Below, piece by piece: positions 17,541 to 28,821 of a stretch of 64,000 nucleotides of DNA. The translations under genes and the position numbers were made by a program. The notes beneath the pieces are model-generated. The model saw only the letters and a program-made list of their open reading frames with translations. It was not told the origin of the DNA and ran no database searches. How positions within the stretch are numbered: position 1 is the stretch's first letter; each line of letters begins with the position of its first letter. Origin of the DNA: Pseudoalteromonas xiamenensis (GTDB lineage: Bacteria; Pseudomonadota; Gammaproteobacteria; Enterobacterales; Alteromonadaceae); NCBI RefSeq assembly GCF_030994125.1, contig NZ_CP099917.1, positions 1,922,001 to 1,986,000 on the forward strand. The letters run 5' to 3'.

Positions 17541-18632
17541 TCAGACAGGTAAGCGCACTGTCATTGTCACATTTTTGCCTGTCGACAAGCTAAGGTCTCC
17601 AGCTAGCGCTTCAACGCGCTCCTTAATCCCATTCAAGCCGTTACCAAATTTGAGCAATTGACACGCACCATTGTCCGAAATTTGGAAATGCACGTTGCTT
17701 TGTTCTTGCCACAATTTTAACGACACATGCTGGGCACAACTGTGCTTAATTATGTTGGTCGTTGCCTCTCTTAGCACCATCGCCAAAGTGGTTTCCTGTT
17801 TGGCATTTAAAGTAACCTCTTTCAATTCAATGTCGACGTCAATCGCCTTACTTTTTAACAACGATTCCGTATTATCCACTTCTGCTCGAAGCCCTTTCGC
17901 TTTTAATCCACTGACTGCCTCGCGCACTTCACTCAATAGTTCCCGAGCTAATTGCGCCACTTGCGCACTTTCGGACTGCCCACGTTCCAATTGATTGGAC
18001 AACAAGAGTTTGTTCGCAAGTTCGGCTTTTAGTGCGATCGATGCTAATGAGTGCCCTAAAACATCATGTAAATCCCGCGCAATGCGCTCTCGCTCAGCGA
18101 TCGCAGCTAATTGTTCAAGTTGTTCTTGCGATTGCTTTTCTTTCTTACGATGGACTCGCTCACGCTGCTCCATCCAACCAAATGCAAACAAGCCTATACT
18201 CAATAAGCCAGCAGGGCCCAAGTAAAAGTAACTTATTTCCGGTAGGATCAACACGGCATTAATCCCAACCACCGCCAGCAGCAGAGCCAACATGAGTAAA
18301 TTGAAAGGAAAAAGAAAACTGAACCCACAGAAGTAAGCGATAAACCCAAACATACTATGGGTACCATAAGTAAAAAACGAGCCAACGGAACACACCGAAA
18401 ACATCAAGACGAGGATTGGGAAAACTCGCGCCCCTCGCTGATACAACGCCACCGCGTATAACCCAACAAACACAAGGTAGATAAGAACCTGCATAATAAG
18501 GTTAAACGTAGAAACTTTATGCCAAGTATTTACCAACGGTAAAAAGTAAAAGCCCGAAAAAATTAAAGGACCCCAGTTCCAAAATTGTCTACTTGGGGTA
18601 GCTAATTGCATTGAATGAGATTGCCAACGCAT
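17541..18632 (-). CDS. DesK-type sensor histidine kinase (HisKA_3)
   Basis: The 363-residue kinase has about five N-terminal membrane segments (residues 20-155). A coiled linker follows, then the HisKA_3 box ERERIARDLHDVLGHSLA with phosphoacceptor H189. The HATPase domain carries LREATTNIIKHS (N-box) and FGNGLNGIKERVEAL. It resembles DesK, which senses membrane state, but the signal here is unknown. The ATG follows a GGAG site seven bases upstream. The likely partner regulator is at 16237, separated by a small peptide gene and two long gaps. Confidence 0.9.
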   Translation of the reverse strand: MRWQSHSMQLATPSRQFWNWGPLIFSGFYFLPLVNTWHKVSTFNLIMQVLIYLVFVGLYAVALYQRGARVFPILVLMFSVCSVGSFFTYGTHSMFGFIAYFCGFSFLFPFNLLMLALLLAVVGINAVLILPEISYFYLGPAGLLSIGLFAFGWMEQRERVHRKKEKQSQEQLEQLAAIAERERIARDLHDVLGHSLASIALKAELANKLLLSNQLERGQSESAQVAQLARELLSEVREAVSGLKAKGLRAEVDNTESLLKSKAIDVDIELKEVTLNAKQETTLAMVLREATTNIIKHSCAQHVSLKLWQEQSNVHFQISDNGACQLLKFGNGLNGIKERVEALAGDLSLSTGKNVTMTVRLPV

Positions 18633-18842
18633 AGTGAAGCTCCATCGGAAACAAAAATACCATTCGATTTTCGCGAAATGAAAAAGACGTAACGTTTTTC
18701 AATCACATTTATCCATTATAGGGAAACCATATCAGAATCCGAGTGACAACTGTCACAACATTCTCACCCATCTACTGAGTCAGCACTATAAACCGACACA
18801 AAAAGCCTTTATCATGACCCAAAAAATAATCCCCCCTCACTC

Positions 18843-19715
18843 ATGCGCGTAGAACAACAAAGCTTACTTTTATTACACCTAGCAGTCTTACTCTTTGGTG
18901 GCACAGCTCTTTTTTCTAAATTAATCGATCTCGGCGCCTTAGACATTACGGTCTATCGAACAGCCATCGCAGGCTTTACGTTGTTAGCATTACGACTTAT
19001 TCAGCGTAAAACGATTAAGCTCGATAGTCACAGAGACTATTTTGTTGCGATCATGTTGGGGATTGTAGTTGGACTGCATTGGGTGACCTATTTCGCTGGA
19101 ATGCAACTGGCTGGCGTGACCATCGGGATCATTGCGTTTTTTACCTACCCTGTGATGACCGTTTTTTTAGAACCACTTTTTGCTAAAACAAAGCCACACC
19201 TTAAAGACATTTTGATAGCGGTGGTTGTTCTCTTTGGTATCTATTTGCTAGTTCCTGAGGCTAATTTAGGCAATGACGTAACACTAGGCATACTCACAGG
19301 TATTGTGTCTGGCGCGTTTTTTGCGCTTCGCAACATTCTTCAAAAGAAGTATTTTTCCGCCTACAGCGGCCCGCATACCATGTTGTATCAAACCTTTGTC
19401 GCAGCACTAATGCTGTGTGCATTTGTTGAAGTTCCTCCTCAAGCACTTACTGAACCCAGTGTATACCTATTACTACTTGCAGGGGTTGTTTTTACCGCTT
19501 TGCCTCATGCCATGTTTGCGCAAAGCTTGCGACACTTATCCGCCACTACAGCAGGTTTAATATCCTGCTTGCAACCCTTGTATGGAACTGCGCTGGCATT
19601 TATGCTGTTATCTGAGCGTCCGACCTTAACCACGTTAATCGGTGGTTTATTGGTAATAAGCGCCGCATTTTATGAAACTTGGTCTATTTCGAAAAAGGCA
19701 CGAGGTAAAAAATGA
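18843..19715 (+). CDS. EamA-family (DMT) transporter
   Basis: The 290-residue membrane protein has ten predicted helices arranged as two EamA repeats (about residues 7-135 and 145-280), typical of drug/metabolite transporters such as RhaT/YdcZ relatives. The substrate cannot be told from sequence. No clear ribosome site precedes the ATG. Its stop overlaps the next start by four bases (ATGA), so it is translationally coupled to the glycerophosphodiesterase gene. It is transcribed divergently from the DesK-type kinase. Confidence 0.88.
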   Translation: MRVEQQSLLLLHLAVLLFGGTALFSKLIDLGALDITVYRTAIAGFTLLALRLIQRKTIKLDSHRDYFVAIMLGIVVGLHWVTYFAGMQLAGVTIGIIAFFTYPVMTVFLEPLFAKTKPHLKDILIAVVVLFGIYLLVPEANLGNDVTLGILTGIVSGAFFALRNILQKKYFSAYSGPHTMLYQTFVAALMLCAFVEVPPQALTEPSVYLLLLAGVVFTALPHAMFAQSLRHLSATTAGLISCLQPLYGTALAFMLLSERPTLTTLIGGLLVISAAFYETWSISKKARGKK

Positions 19716-20404
19716 AGGTTTTTGCCCATCGCGGAGCCAGTGGGAACTTCCCCGAAAACACCTTGAGTGCAATTCAAGGTGCGCTCGTAAGCCAAGCTGA
19801 CGGTATTGAAATCGATATTCAAAGCTGCAAAGACGATTTCGTTGTTTTACACGACATTTGGCTGGATAGGACGACATCGGGTGATGGTAAAGTCTCAGAT
19901 TACACTGCAGCAGAGCTTGCCCAATTTGATGCGGGCCAAGGTGAAGCGATCCCCAATCTCCAACAAGTCTTTGACCTTGTCGGTACGCGATTAGAAATTA
20001 ATCTTGAACTCAAAACGGTACCAAATATCGAAAGTTTTGTTGATCTCATTTTGCGTAACCTTAATGATCAGACTATCCGCATTGAACAGTTGCTTATTTC
20101 GTCATTCAATCACCCGCTACTGAAACGCGTAAAAGAATTGCTCCCAGCCGCACGAATTGGCGCATTAACGGCAAGTATTCCTCTTGAGTACGCAAAATTT
20201 GCGCAAGACTTGAACGCATTTAGTTTGCATGTCGACCGAGAGTTTATTAATACTGATTTTGTTAACGACGCAAAACAGCGTGGACTTAAAGTCTACGCTT
20301 ATACGGTCGATAAGCAAAAAGACATCGAGCACCTTAAAACATTGGGCGTTGATGGCATTTTTAGTAATTATCCATGTCAGGCGAAAATTCTCTTAAGTAC
20401 TTGA
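19712..20404 (+). CDS. Glycerophosphodiester phosphodiesterase
   Basis: This 230-residue cytoplasmic GDPD enzyme cleaves glycerophosphodiesters to glycerol 3-phosphate and an alcohol. Catalytic residues are in place: H6-R7 (AHRGASG), E33 and D35 (GIEIDIQ) and H47 (VLHD), with ENLELK-like LEINLELK and the C-terminal YTVDKQ and GVDGIFSNYP segments. It has no signal peptide, so it is of the UgpQ type. It overlaps the EamA transporter by 4 bp; whether the transporter supplies its substrate is not shown. Confidence 0.9.
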   Translation: MKVFAHRGASGNFPENTLSAIQGALVSQADGIEIDIQSCKDDFVVLHDIWLDRTTSGDGKVSDYTAAELAQFDAGQGEAIPNLQQVFDLVGTRLEINLELKTVPNIESFVDLILRNLNDQTIRIEQLLISSFNHPLLKRVKELLPAARIGALTASIPLEYAKFAQDLNAFSLHVDREFINTDFVNDAKQRGLKVYAYTVDKQKDIEHLKTLGVDGIFSNYPCQAKILLST

Positions 20405-20460
20405 TATTTTAAATAAATAACTAATACTTTAGAGCAATGGATAATTGAGGCCGCCCTACA

Positions 20461-21681
20461 ATGAGTTGGTACATGCGCATTTATAACTTAATAGAAGAAC
20501 ACTTTTTCTTTACGCTTACACGGAAGATTGTTGGTAACTTAGCCTTTGTGTTGCTCTTCCAATTAGTCAGTTTTTACTGGCTCTATCAGGCGCTAAGTGA
20601 GGCAAATCAAACCGTTGGCTGGTTTTGGGGACTCGTATTCCTGACGTTGACTGCGTTTGCTTTTACCGTGTTTTACATGTGCTATCTTATCGTCCGTCCC
20701 GTGCGAGCAATGCGCGACCAACTTATTCAAATCAATCACCAAAATGGCAATCTTAACGCCAAATTACCGCAATTCACTTTTGATGAGTTTCGTGACCTTT
20801 CCGAGCAATACAACACGTTTACGAGCAATTTGAGTAAATTATTGGCCGACAGCTATGAAAGTGCAAAAGCGGCGGCTACCAGTACACACAGTGTGACGGA
20901 TGCGATGCAAACCACCGTACAACTCGGTGCAAAGCAAATCCGTGAAGGTGACACTATCATTGCCGCCAGCGATGAAGTCACACAGAGCTTGCAAAGCATC
21001 GTGGTCAATACTGATGGTGTGTATCAAGCCAACACAGAAAGCTTAGGATTTGTGCGTAATTCCGCAAAAGAATTAAGTGCTCTTGTGGCTGAAGTGAAAA
21101 AAATCACTGAGTTGCTTGGCAAGTTTTCGACCACCGTGTCAGGCCTTCGTGAAAACAGTGAAAACATTCGTAGTATTCTAAAAATGGTGGAAGAGTTTTC
21201 GGACCAAACCAACCTATTGGCGTTAAATGCCGCGATTGAAGCCGCCCGAGCGGGTGAAGCAGGACGAGGTTTTGCCGTGGTGGCAGATGAAGTGCGTAAC
21301 TTGTCAGTCAAAGTGAATAACGCCACGAGGCAGATCAGCGAGTTTATCAATCAAATGAATGTATTAGTGAGTGAAACCAATCAAGAATCCGATCAGTTGA
21401 TAGCCCACTCAAGCAGTGCGGAGAAAGCCATTCGGGATACGTCAGACGGCTTTGATGCAATGACAAAAGAATTTGCGCACAATCAATCGCAGCTCGAAGC
21501 CATTGTCAGTGCAGTACATCAGCTCGAAAACACACAGGCTCGTACACATCAAACCGTCGAGCAAATTGTTCAACTTGGACAAGATGCCAAAACGCACGTA
21601 GACACGGCCGTCACAGCCTGCAAGCAAGCGTTGCGATTAAGTGAGAATACCCAAAAAGATCTACAGCGATTTGTTAAATAA
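20461..21681 (+). CDS. Methyl-accepting chemotaxis protein without a periplasmic sensor domain
   Basis: The 406-residue chemoreceptor has two membrane helices (about residues 25-48 and 58-80) separated by only about ten residues, so it lacks a periplasmic ligand domain. A HAMP-like region (about 80-135) leads to the signalling domain, with the hairpin tip [20 protein letters not shown] that binds CheA/CheW. It may sense cytoplasmic or membrane cues. No chemotaxis genes are adjacent. The start has a GAGG site. Confidence 0.9.
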   Translation: MSWYMRIYNLIEEHFFFTLTRKIVGNLAFVLLFQLVSFYWLYQALSEANQTVGWFWGLVFLTLTAFAFTVFYMCYLIVRPVRAMRDQLIQINHQNGNLNAKLPQFTFDEFRDLSEQYNTFTSNLSKLLADSYESAKAAATSTHSVTDAMQTTVQLGAKQIREGDTIIAASDEVTQSLQSIVVNTDGVYQANTESLGFVRNSAKELSALVAEVKKITELLGKFSTTVSGLRENSENIRSILKMVEEFSDQTNLLALNAAIEAARAGEAGRGFAVVADEVRNLSVKVNNATRQISEFINQMNVLVSETNQESDQLIAHSSSAEKAIRDTSDGFDAMTKEFAHNQSQLEAIVSAVHQLENTQARTHQTVEQIVQLGQDAKTHVDTAVTACKQALRLSENTQKDLQRFVK

Positions 21682-21701
21682 CCCGAACTTATGCTCGGGT
21701 T
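21680..21701. terminator. Hairpin between convergent chemoreceptor and epmA ends
   Basis: A 7-bp stem (AACCCGA with TCGGGTT, 8-base loop) overlaps both stop regions. It lacks a good T-run on either strand, so terminator activity is only likely from its position. Confidence 0.35.
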
Positions 21702-22651
21702 ACATCAAAAGAAAGCACATCTGCTATTGTTGGTTTGCTAAACGCCAGCATCATGACTCTATCCAAACCAACCGCAACACCGGCACAATCTGGCATACCG
21801 GCGTCCAGAGCGGCAATAAAACGAGTGTCGATATCGACGGAGGGCAATCCCATAGCGTGTCTTTGCACATTGTCACTTTCGAAACGTGCTTTTTGCTCAG
21901 CCGCATCCGTCAACTCATCGAAACCATTGGCCAGCTCAAGTCCACGAAAATACAATTCAAACCGACTTGCAACACGCGTGTCTTCAGGGTTCACACGGGC
22001 AAGCGCCGCTTGTGAAGCTGGAAAATCATAAACAAAACAAGGAACTTCTTGTCCTATTTGGGTCTCGACTTCCATACAGAAAAGCAACTGCAATAGCGTG
22101 TCCTTGTCTTCTTCATTTTCAGCAATATCTGCATAGCCTCTATCGCAGGCCAGTTGCTTTAATGTTTCAACGTCCGCAGCCAAAGGACACACCCCTAAGT
22201 GCTTGTTAAATGCAGACTGATAGGACACGTATTCTGCTTTGCCACATTTCAGCAACTCGATGATAAGCGCTTCAAGCTCTGCCATTAATGCAAACGCGTC
22301 AAAACCCGGTCGATACCATTCCAACATCGTAAATTCAGGGTTATGCCGACTGCTCGCTTCTTCATTGCGGAACACTTTGCAAATTTGGAAAATCGCACCA
22401 CTGCCCGCGGTCACCAAACGCTTCATCGCGTACTCTGGCGATGTATGAAGAAACAAAGGTAAACCGGCTGCGTAACCTGGGCCAACAAACGTCGTCTCAA
22501 ACGTACGTAAATGCACATCACTGACGCCAGCTTGACTTAAAATGGGTGTCTCGACTTCCCATACGCCGCGCTCCGTAAAAAAGGCGCGCACGTGCGCCAG
22601 CATATTTGCGCGCTGTTTGAGCGTGTCGATGGATGCACTTGGTTGCCACAT
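21689..22651 (-). CDS. epmA: EF-P--(R)-beta-lysine ligase EpmA
   Basis: EpmA (PoxA/GenX) is a truncated class II lysyl-tRNA synthetase that attaches (R)-beta-lysine to elongation factor P. The 320-residue protein has the class II catalytic core without an anticodon-binding domain: VETPILSQAGVSDVHL, RNEEASSRHNPEFTMLEWYR (motif 2), and VGLDRVMML (motif 3). The ATG has a TAGGAG site. It lies just downstream of efp, its substrate, on the same strand, and near epmB, which makes the beta-lysine. Confidence 0.95.
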   Translation of the reverse strand: MWQPSASIDTLKQRANMLAHVRAFFTERGVWEVETPILSQAGVSDVHLRTFETTFVGPGYAAGLPLFLHTSPEYAMKRLVTAGSGAIFQICKVFRNEEASSRHNPEFTMLEWYRPGFDAFALMAELEALIIELLKCGKAEYVSYQSAFNKHLGVCPLAADVETLKQLACDRGYADIAENEEDKDTLLQLLFCMEVETQIGQEVPCFVYDFPASQAALARVNPEDTRVASRFELYFRGLELANGFDELTDAAEQKARFESDNVQRHAMGLPSVDIDTRFIAALDAGMPDCAGVAVGLDRVMMLAFSKPTIADVLSFDVTRA

Positions 22652-22675
22652 GACGATTTACTCCTAACTTTCACC

Positions 22676-22701
22676 CAAAAAAATCCCGGCAAACCGGGAT
22701 T
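22676..22701 (-). terminator. Terminator after efp
   Basis: An 8-bp stem (22682-22689 with 22694-22701, loop CAAA) is followed on the minus strand by seven T. It lies between efp and epmA, so epmA transcription from the efp promoter is probably reduced. Confidence 0.85.
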
Positions 22702-22719
22702 GTCGTAAGTCAAAATCAT

Positions 22720-23289
22720 TTATTTGCTTACGCGGCTCACGTATTCACCGCTACGCGTGTCAACTTTGATCACTTCGCCGATTTGCACGAACAATGGAAC
22801 ACGTACAACTGCACCAGTTGTGAGTGTTGCAGGCTTACCACCTGTACCAGCTGTGTCGCCCTTAAGGCCGGGATCTGTTTCGGTGATTTCAAGCTCTACG
22901 AAGTTTGGTGGCGTTACCGCAATCGGATTGCCGTTCCAAAGTGTGATAGTACAAACGTTGTTTTCAACTAACCATTTCACGTTATCGCCAACCGCTTTTT
23001 GATCTGCCGCGATTTGCTCAAACGTGTCGTTGTTCATAAAGTGCCAGAATTCACCATCAGTATATAAGTAGGCTAAATCCAGATCCATTACGTCTGCGCC
23101 TTCAACACTGTCACCTGACTTAAATGTCTTTTCTAGTACTTTGCCAGAGATTAGCTTACGGATTTTTACGCGGTTAAATGCTTGGCCTTTACCTGGCTTA
23201 ACCATTTCGTTTTCAAGGATCGAGCAAGGCTCGCCGTCGATCATAATTTTTAAACCGCCCTTGAATTCGTTGGTGCTATAATTCGCCAT
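22720..23289 (-). CDS. efp: Elongation factor P
   Basis: EF-P rescues ribosomes stalled at proline runs. The 189-residue protein has the three-barrel layout. The modified lysine is K34 in [14 protein letters not shown], the lysine (not arginine) form that fits beta-lysylation by EpmA and EpmB, both encoded here. The start has an AGAGGA site. It is divergent from epmB across a 43-bp gap, so the promoters must overlap or lie inside the coding ends. Confidence 0.97.
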   Translation of the reverse strand: MANYSTNEFKGGLKIMIDGEPCSILENEMVKPGKGQAFNRVKIRKLISGKVLEKTFKSGDSVEGADVMDLDLAYLYTDGEFWHFMNNDTFEQIAADQKAVGDNVKWLVENNVCTITLWNGNPIAVTPPNFVELEITETDPGLKGDTAGTGGKPATLTTGAVVRVPLFVQIGEVIKVDTRSGEYVSRVSK

Positions 23290-23332
23290 CGTATCCTCTA
23301 AATCTTCTATATATTGAGTTGCTATCCCCGTA

Positions 23333-24346
23333 ATGATACAAAGAAATGAAGTTCATTTGCACAATAACTGGCAAAAAGAATTAACAAATGTGGTTACTGA
23401 CCCTAAAGAGTTGATGCAAGCCTTAGAAATAGATAGCTTTTTTGGCGAAAAGGATGCAACTGCTAGACAACTATTTCCGATGAGAGTACCGAGGCCTTTT
23501 ATCGCAAAAATGCGAAAAGGTGACCCAAATGATCCATTGCTCCGTCAAGTATTACCCCTTCATGTTGAATTTCTGCAAAAAGCGGGATACGTTAAAGACC
23601 CGCTCGCTGAGCAAGAAAGTGCCATTCCTGGGCTTTTGCACAAGTACCAATCACGCGTATTGGTGTTATTAAAAACAGGCTGTGCAGTTAACTGTCGTTA
23701 TTGTTTTAGACGCCATTTTCCATACCAAGACAATCAAATTAATAAACAAGGGTTGAAAAATGCGCTTAAGTACATCAATTCGGATAGCAAAATCAACGAA
23801 GTGATCTTAAGCGGTGGAGATCCGCTTATGGCAAAAGACGACTTGATTGATTGGTTTATGACGCAGATAGAGCAAATAGCGCACGTTAAACGGCTACGCA
23901 TTCATTCGCGCCTTCCGGTGGTGATTCCGTCTCGTATTACAGACACGCTTTGTGCACGGTTTAGTACCTCTCGACTTAAGGTCGTGTTTGTTCACCACAT
24001 CAACCACCCTAACGAAGTTGACGAAATTTTTAAAGCTGCGGCACAGCGTTTGAAGGCAGCACAGGTAACGCAACTAAACCAAGCGGTGTTACTTAAAGGA
24101 ATTAATGATTCCGTTGGGTGTTTGGCTGAACTTAGCGAGGCGTTGTTTGACGCGGATATACTGCCCTATTATTTGCATCTACTCGACAAGGTTGAAGGGG
24201 CGAGTCATTTTGATATGGAAGAAAAAGAGGCGCGTCTACTGATGGCAGAGTTGCTCGAGACGCTACCGGGCTTTTTAGTACCGAAGTTAGTAAGAGAAAT
24301 CGGTGGCAAACGAAGTAAGACACCGATTGATTTACAACTACAGTAA
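23333..24346 (+). CDS. epmB: EF-P beta-lysylation protein EpmB (lysine 2,3-aminomutase)
   Basis: EpmB is a radical-SAM enzyme converting (S)-alpha-lysine to (R)-beta-lysine for EF-P modification. The 337-residue protein carries the [4Fe-4S] motif C117-x3-C121-x2-C124 ([17 protein letters not shown]), the SGGDPL segment and the [13 protein letters not shown] region with the PLP-type C-terminal part. The ribosome site is poor, so the start is less certain than the family call. It is divergent from efp. Confidence 0.94.
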   Translation: MIQRNEVHLHNNWQKELTNVVTDPKELMQALEIDSFFGEKDATARQLFPMRVPRPFIAKMRKGDPNDPLLRQVLPLHVEFLQKAGYVKDPLAEQESAIPGLLHKYQSRVLVLLKTGCAVNCRYCFRRHFPYQDNQINKQGLKNALKYINSDSKINEVILSGGDPLMAKDDLIDWFMTQIEQIAHVKRLRIHSRLPVVIPSRITDTLCARFSTSRLKVVFVHHINHPNEVDEIFKAAAQRLKAAQVTQLNQAVLLKGINDSVGCLAELSEALFDADILPYYLHLLDKVEGASHFDMEEKEARLLMAELLETLPGFLVPKLVREIGGKRSKTPIDLQLQ

Positions 24347-24353
24347 GGAACGA

Positions 24354-24569
24354 CTAAACGTAAACGTTAATGTTGTTCCCTAAACTTGCAGTGGTTGATT
24401 TAGCGGGGCTTTGAGCTGATGCTGTCGACCCTGCGGCTTCAATCAATGCAAGTGCTGCTCGACCATCTGCTTGCTGCTGTTTTTTAGCCAATGAAGCGCT
24501 GTATACTTCGCCACTTTGACCCATACCAGACATTGCAGGAAGGTTACTTCCGGAAATATTCATAAGCAT
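24354..24569 (-). CDS. Small YjfB-like putative motility protein
   Basis: The 71-residue product has a Gly/Ser/Met-rich start and a central helix (ASLAKKQQQADGRAALALIE) resembling the small YjfB family often called putative motility proteins. The assignment is from pattern only. It begins ATG-CTT-ATG, and either ATG could be used. It is convergent with epmB across 7 bp. Function unknown. Confidence 0.5.
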   Translation of the reverse strand: MLMNISGSNLPAMSGMGQSGEVYSASLAKKQQQADGRAALALIEAAGSTASAQSPAKSTTASLGNNINVYV

Positions 24570-24635
24570 GTACCTGACATTTTGTTTGAATCCACGTAGA
24601 CTATCGGCCGTTTTAGCGGAAACTTTAGGTTAATT

Positions 24636-24929
24636 ATGCAATCGGTCATTGAACACTTGAACGAAAACCTTAAGGTCTTGTATCGCCAAGCTTTAGATGC
24701 GGACCAAAAACTGGATGAACTCCAGCGTCAAGGTCACGGCAAATTCGCCGCGCTTTTTCAAAAAGACGCCGGATTCAACGTCGAATCAAAGCGCTTTAAA
24801 CCTTACGTCCTCGATGTGGCTGCCGACGTTTCTGCGCTCAGCGAAGAGGACAATTTGGACCAAGAAAAACTAAAGCACACCGTCTCTAAAATGCAGCAAC
24901 TTCACAGTCTGCTTGCAAGCTTCAAATAA
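24636..24929 (+). CDS. Small helical protein, possibly PriC-like
   Basis: The 97-residue product is fully helical and basic/acidic mixed. The segment FAALFQKDAGFN followed by RFKPYVLDVAADVSAL recalls the primosomal replication protein PriC (N''), which helps restart stalled forks by loading DnaB. It is shorter than E. coli PriC. I treat the PriC link as tentative. It is divergent from the small gene upstream and has a weak TAGG ribosome site. Confidence 0.45.
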   Translation: MQSVIEHLNENLKVLYRQALDADQKLDELQRQGHGKFAALFQKDAGFNVESKRFKPYVLDVAADVSALSEEDNLDQEKLKHTVSKMQQLHSLLASFK

Positions 24930-24987
24930 GCCGAATCTCAATACCAATTCTCTAACAGCAGAGATGCGTGCGACAATTGGTCTTATG

Positions 24988-25488
24988 TTAGCTTACTGAC
25001 TTGGTGGCCGCAGGCAATATTGTCTGCTCAAACCATTCACTTAATAGACGTTTGTCGTAATGAAATGACTCATTGTCACCGAGCCTTGAGCGGTCCATGA
25101 AGGACATGTCTTTTAAGCGAACGGCTTGCCCTTCAGACAGCACTTTGCCGCTGTTATCTTTTAGCGTAAAGCTGATTGTTAGGCTTGGGAAGTGAATCGG
25201 CTTTATTACTCGAATATCGTTGCGTCCGTAGTGAACATCACCCGCTAAATCAATGTCATCAAAGCTCACCGCAAGGTTATAGCCAGCTGGCAGCTGTTCA
25301 GCGAGCTTATTCAAGTGCTTTTCGAATTGAGTTGCAATGCGCTTATGATAGCCGCCTCGCGCTTCGTTTGAAGGATATACATCGCGATATTCTTTGAAGT
25401 CTTTCCACTGTACGGTAACTTCAGCAGCTTGTGCTGCACCGTGGCACAAACCAACTGCAACAAGCAAAGTTAATAATGAACCTTTCAT
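24988..25488 (-). CDS. DUF3016 secreted protein
   Basis: The 166-residue product has a signal peptide (about residues 1-21) and a DUF3016 body: VTVQWKDFKEYRDVYPSN, then the GDVHYGRNDIRVIKP segment and an SFHYDKRLL helix near the end. The family is periplasmic and uncharacterised. Two starts compete; GGAGG five bases before ATG 25488 favours MKGSLLTLL over a start four codons upstream. It appears to be a single gene. Confidence 0.85.
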   Translation of the reverse strand: MKGSLLTLLVAVGLCHGAAQAAEVTVQWKDFKEYRDVYPSNEARGGYHKRIATQFEKHLNKLAEQLPAGYNLAVSFDDIDLAGDVHYGRNDIRVIKPIHFPSLTISFTLKDNSGKVLSEGQAVRLKDMSFMDRSRLGDNESFHYDKRLLSEWFEQTILPAATKSVS

Positions 25489-25720
25489 TTGAGCCTCCAT
25501 AATAAGGAATCAGTAGATGAGAATAGGACTGCATTTGACTTACTGTGGCACAAACTAAGACAAACGCCGACACCCTACAACATTCGATAACAACTTATAC
25601 CACGTAACATCACTTTGGGCGATTTTTAAGACAATGTAATCCATTTATCGAAAGCCCGAAGCGGCCTATTCCCTTTATACGATGAGTAAAGACTATCCAA
25701 ACTTAATGGTTGCTTAAAAG

Positions 25721-25745
25721 CAAAAAACCCGACGTAAAGTCGGGT
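25721..25745 (-). terminator. Terminator of groESL
   Basis: A 7-bp stem (25727-25733 with 25739-25745, loop GTAAA) followed on the minus strand by six T lies 27 bp after the groL stop. Confidence 0.85.
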
Positions 25746-25771
25746 CTTTTGATACGGTCGAACGTAAGGGC

Positions 25772-27427
<1,656 letters not shown>

Positions 27428-27461
27428 CTAATTCGGTTGTTTGAAAATGGGTTGAGATGAA

Positions 27462-27749
27462 TTAACCAACAATCCCAAGGATGTTGTCTTCACGCATGAT
27501 CAAGTACTCTTGACCTTCGATTTTCTCAGCTTTTTCAATGTACGAGCCGAACAACACAGTGTCGCCTACCTTAACTTCAAGCGCTCTCACTTCACCATTG
27601 TCTAGCACGCGGCCATTGCCAACAGCGATGACTTCACCACGAGTTGACTTCTCAGCAGCAGAGCCAGTTAAAACAATACCGCCAGCTGACTTGGTTTCTT
27701 CTTCAAGACGCTTAATGATTACGCGATCATGTAAAGGACGAATGTTCAT
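27462..27749 (-). CDS. groS: Co-chaperonin GroES
   Basis: The 95-residue co-chaperonin caps GroEL. It has the family N-terminus ([13 protein letters not shown]), the mobile loop region ([20 protein letters not shown]) with the IVL contact, and VGDTVLFG. It is the first gene of groSL and has an AGGAGA ribosome site. Confidence 0.98.
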   Translation of the reverse strand: MNIRPLHDRVIIKRLEEETKSAGGIVLTGSAAEKSTRGEVIAVGNGRVLDNGEVRALEVKVGDTVLFGSYIEKAEKIEGQEYLIMREDNILGIVG

Positions 27750-27816
27750 TTTATTAAGTTCTCCTAACAGTTTCTGATCAACTACAGAAAATTCTTTTCA
27801 AATTAATTGCCTCCTT

Positions 27817-27844
27817 TTATGGGGGTATTCGTTAAAAACCCAAG
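27817..27844 (-). promoter_or_regulatory. Sigma32-type heat-shock promoter of groESL
   Basis: On the minus strand, CTTGGG is followed after 14 bases by CCCCATAA, close to the sigma32 consensus (CTTGAAA, 13-15 bases, CCCCATNT). It lies about 70 bp upstream of the groS start. The -10 match is strong; the -35 half matches CTTG. Confidence 0.75.
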
Positions 27845-27863
27845 AGGCAAGTTAAAAAATTTT

Positions 27864-28343
27864 TTAATCTTTTCGCTCAAATTCGCCTTCGATGGTGTTT
27901 GATCCTGACGAGCTTGAGTGAGGACGTGTCACGCTAGGCTCTGAATAACTTTCAAAGCCAGGAGTCTGTGCAGAATACCCTGCAACGTGCACCGTCGCAT
28001 GTTTCATAATTTGGCTTGCTAGGTGAACACGCACCATCGGTGTCAGCAATAAAAAGCCGAATGCATCCGTCATGATCCCGGGCGTTAACAACAATACGCC
28101 AGCGATGACCACACACAGACCGTCAAATAATTCTTTTGCCGGCATTTGTCCTCGTGCCATTTCACCTTGAACTGAACGAAGAGCGTGAACGCCTTGTTGC
28201 TTTACTAGTCTTGCACCCAACATCGCGGTGATAATCACAAGTGCAATAGTTGAAAAACCGCCGATTACTTCACTTACTTGGATGAGCAATGCTATTTCAA
28301 TGATGGGCACTGCAATAAACAACAAAAATAAAAATCGAAACAT
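27864..28343 (-). CDS. fxsA: FxsA family membrane protein
   Basis: FxsA (YtzA/phage T7 exclusion suppressor) is a small inner-membrane protein. The 159-residue product has about three to four helices: FLFLLFIAVPIIEIALLI, IALVIITAMLGARLV and VIAGVLLLTPGIMTDAFGF, with the family motif LLLTPGIMTD. The C-terminus is polar. A longer frame exists, but AGGAGA before ATG 28341-28343 sets the start. Its usual place beside groESL is kept. Confidence 0.92.
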   Translation of the reverse strand: MFRFLFLLFIAVPIIEIALLIQVSEVIGGFSTIALVIITAMLGARLVKQQGVHALRSVQGEMARGQMPAKELFDGLCVVIAGVLLLTPGIMTDAFGFLLLTPMVRVHLASQIMKHATVHVAGYSAQTPGFESYSEPSVTRPHSSSSGSNTIEGEFERKD

Positions 28344-28497
28344 AAGTTCTCCTGTGTCGTGAAAGCGATCTATGGGCAAAGCGGTCTTAAATCAAGTCAA
28401 CGTCAGTATCTTTCGCTAGGGCGATTTGCCGCCAATGCGTACACTTTTCACTTTGCATTCGTTAGACTGTATAGACATCAACGACATGAGAACGTCC

Positions 28498-28821
28498 ATG
28501 GAGCAATGCAATTATCGGCTCGTGTTTACGACAACTGGCAACGAGCAGCAAGCCAAAGTGCTTGCAAAACAAATCGTGCAAAACAAATTAGCGAGTTGCG
28601 TGAACTTATTAAGTAACGTGCACTCTATTTACGAATGGCAAGGCAACGTCGTTGAAGACACTGAGTGTAAACTCATTATTAAAACGCGTACGGATAAAGT
28701 GGACGCACTAAAACAATTTTTAATTGAACATCACAGCTACGATGTACCAGAAATTCAGGTCATTCCGGTTGTCGATGGTCATGCTGATTATTTTCATTGG
28801 ATGGACGAGGTATTAGGTTAA
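28498..28821 (+). CDS. cutA: Divalent cation tolerance protein CutA
   Basis: CutA is a small trimeric protein linked to copper and divalent-metal tolerance. From ATG 28498 it is 107 residues, near the family length, with YRLVFTTTGNEQQAKVLAKQ, LASCVNLLSNVHSIYEWQGN and the PEIQVIPVVDG end. The frame is open upstream; GAGA before 28498 decides the start, with ATG 28486 the alternative. Its stop overlaps the dsbD start (TAATG), so the two are coupled. Confidence 0.93.
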   Translation: MEQCNYRLVFTTTGNEQQAKVLAKQIVQNKLASCVNLLSNVHSIYEWQGNVVEDTECKLIIKTRTDKVDALKQFLIEHHSYDVPEIQVIPVVDGHADYFHWMDEVLG

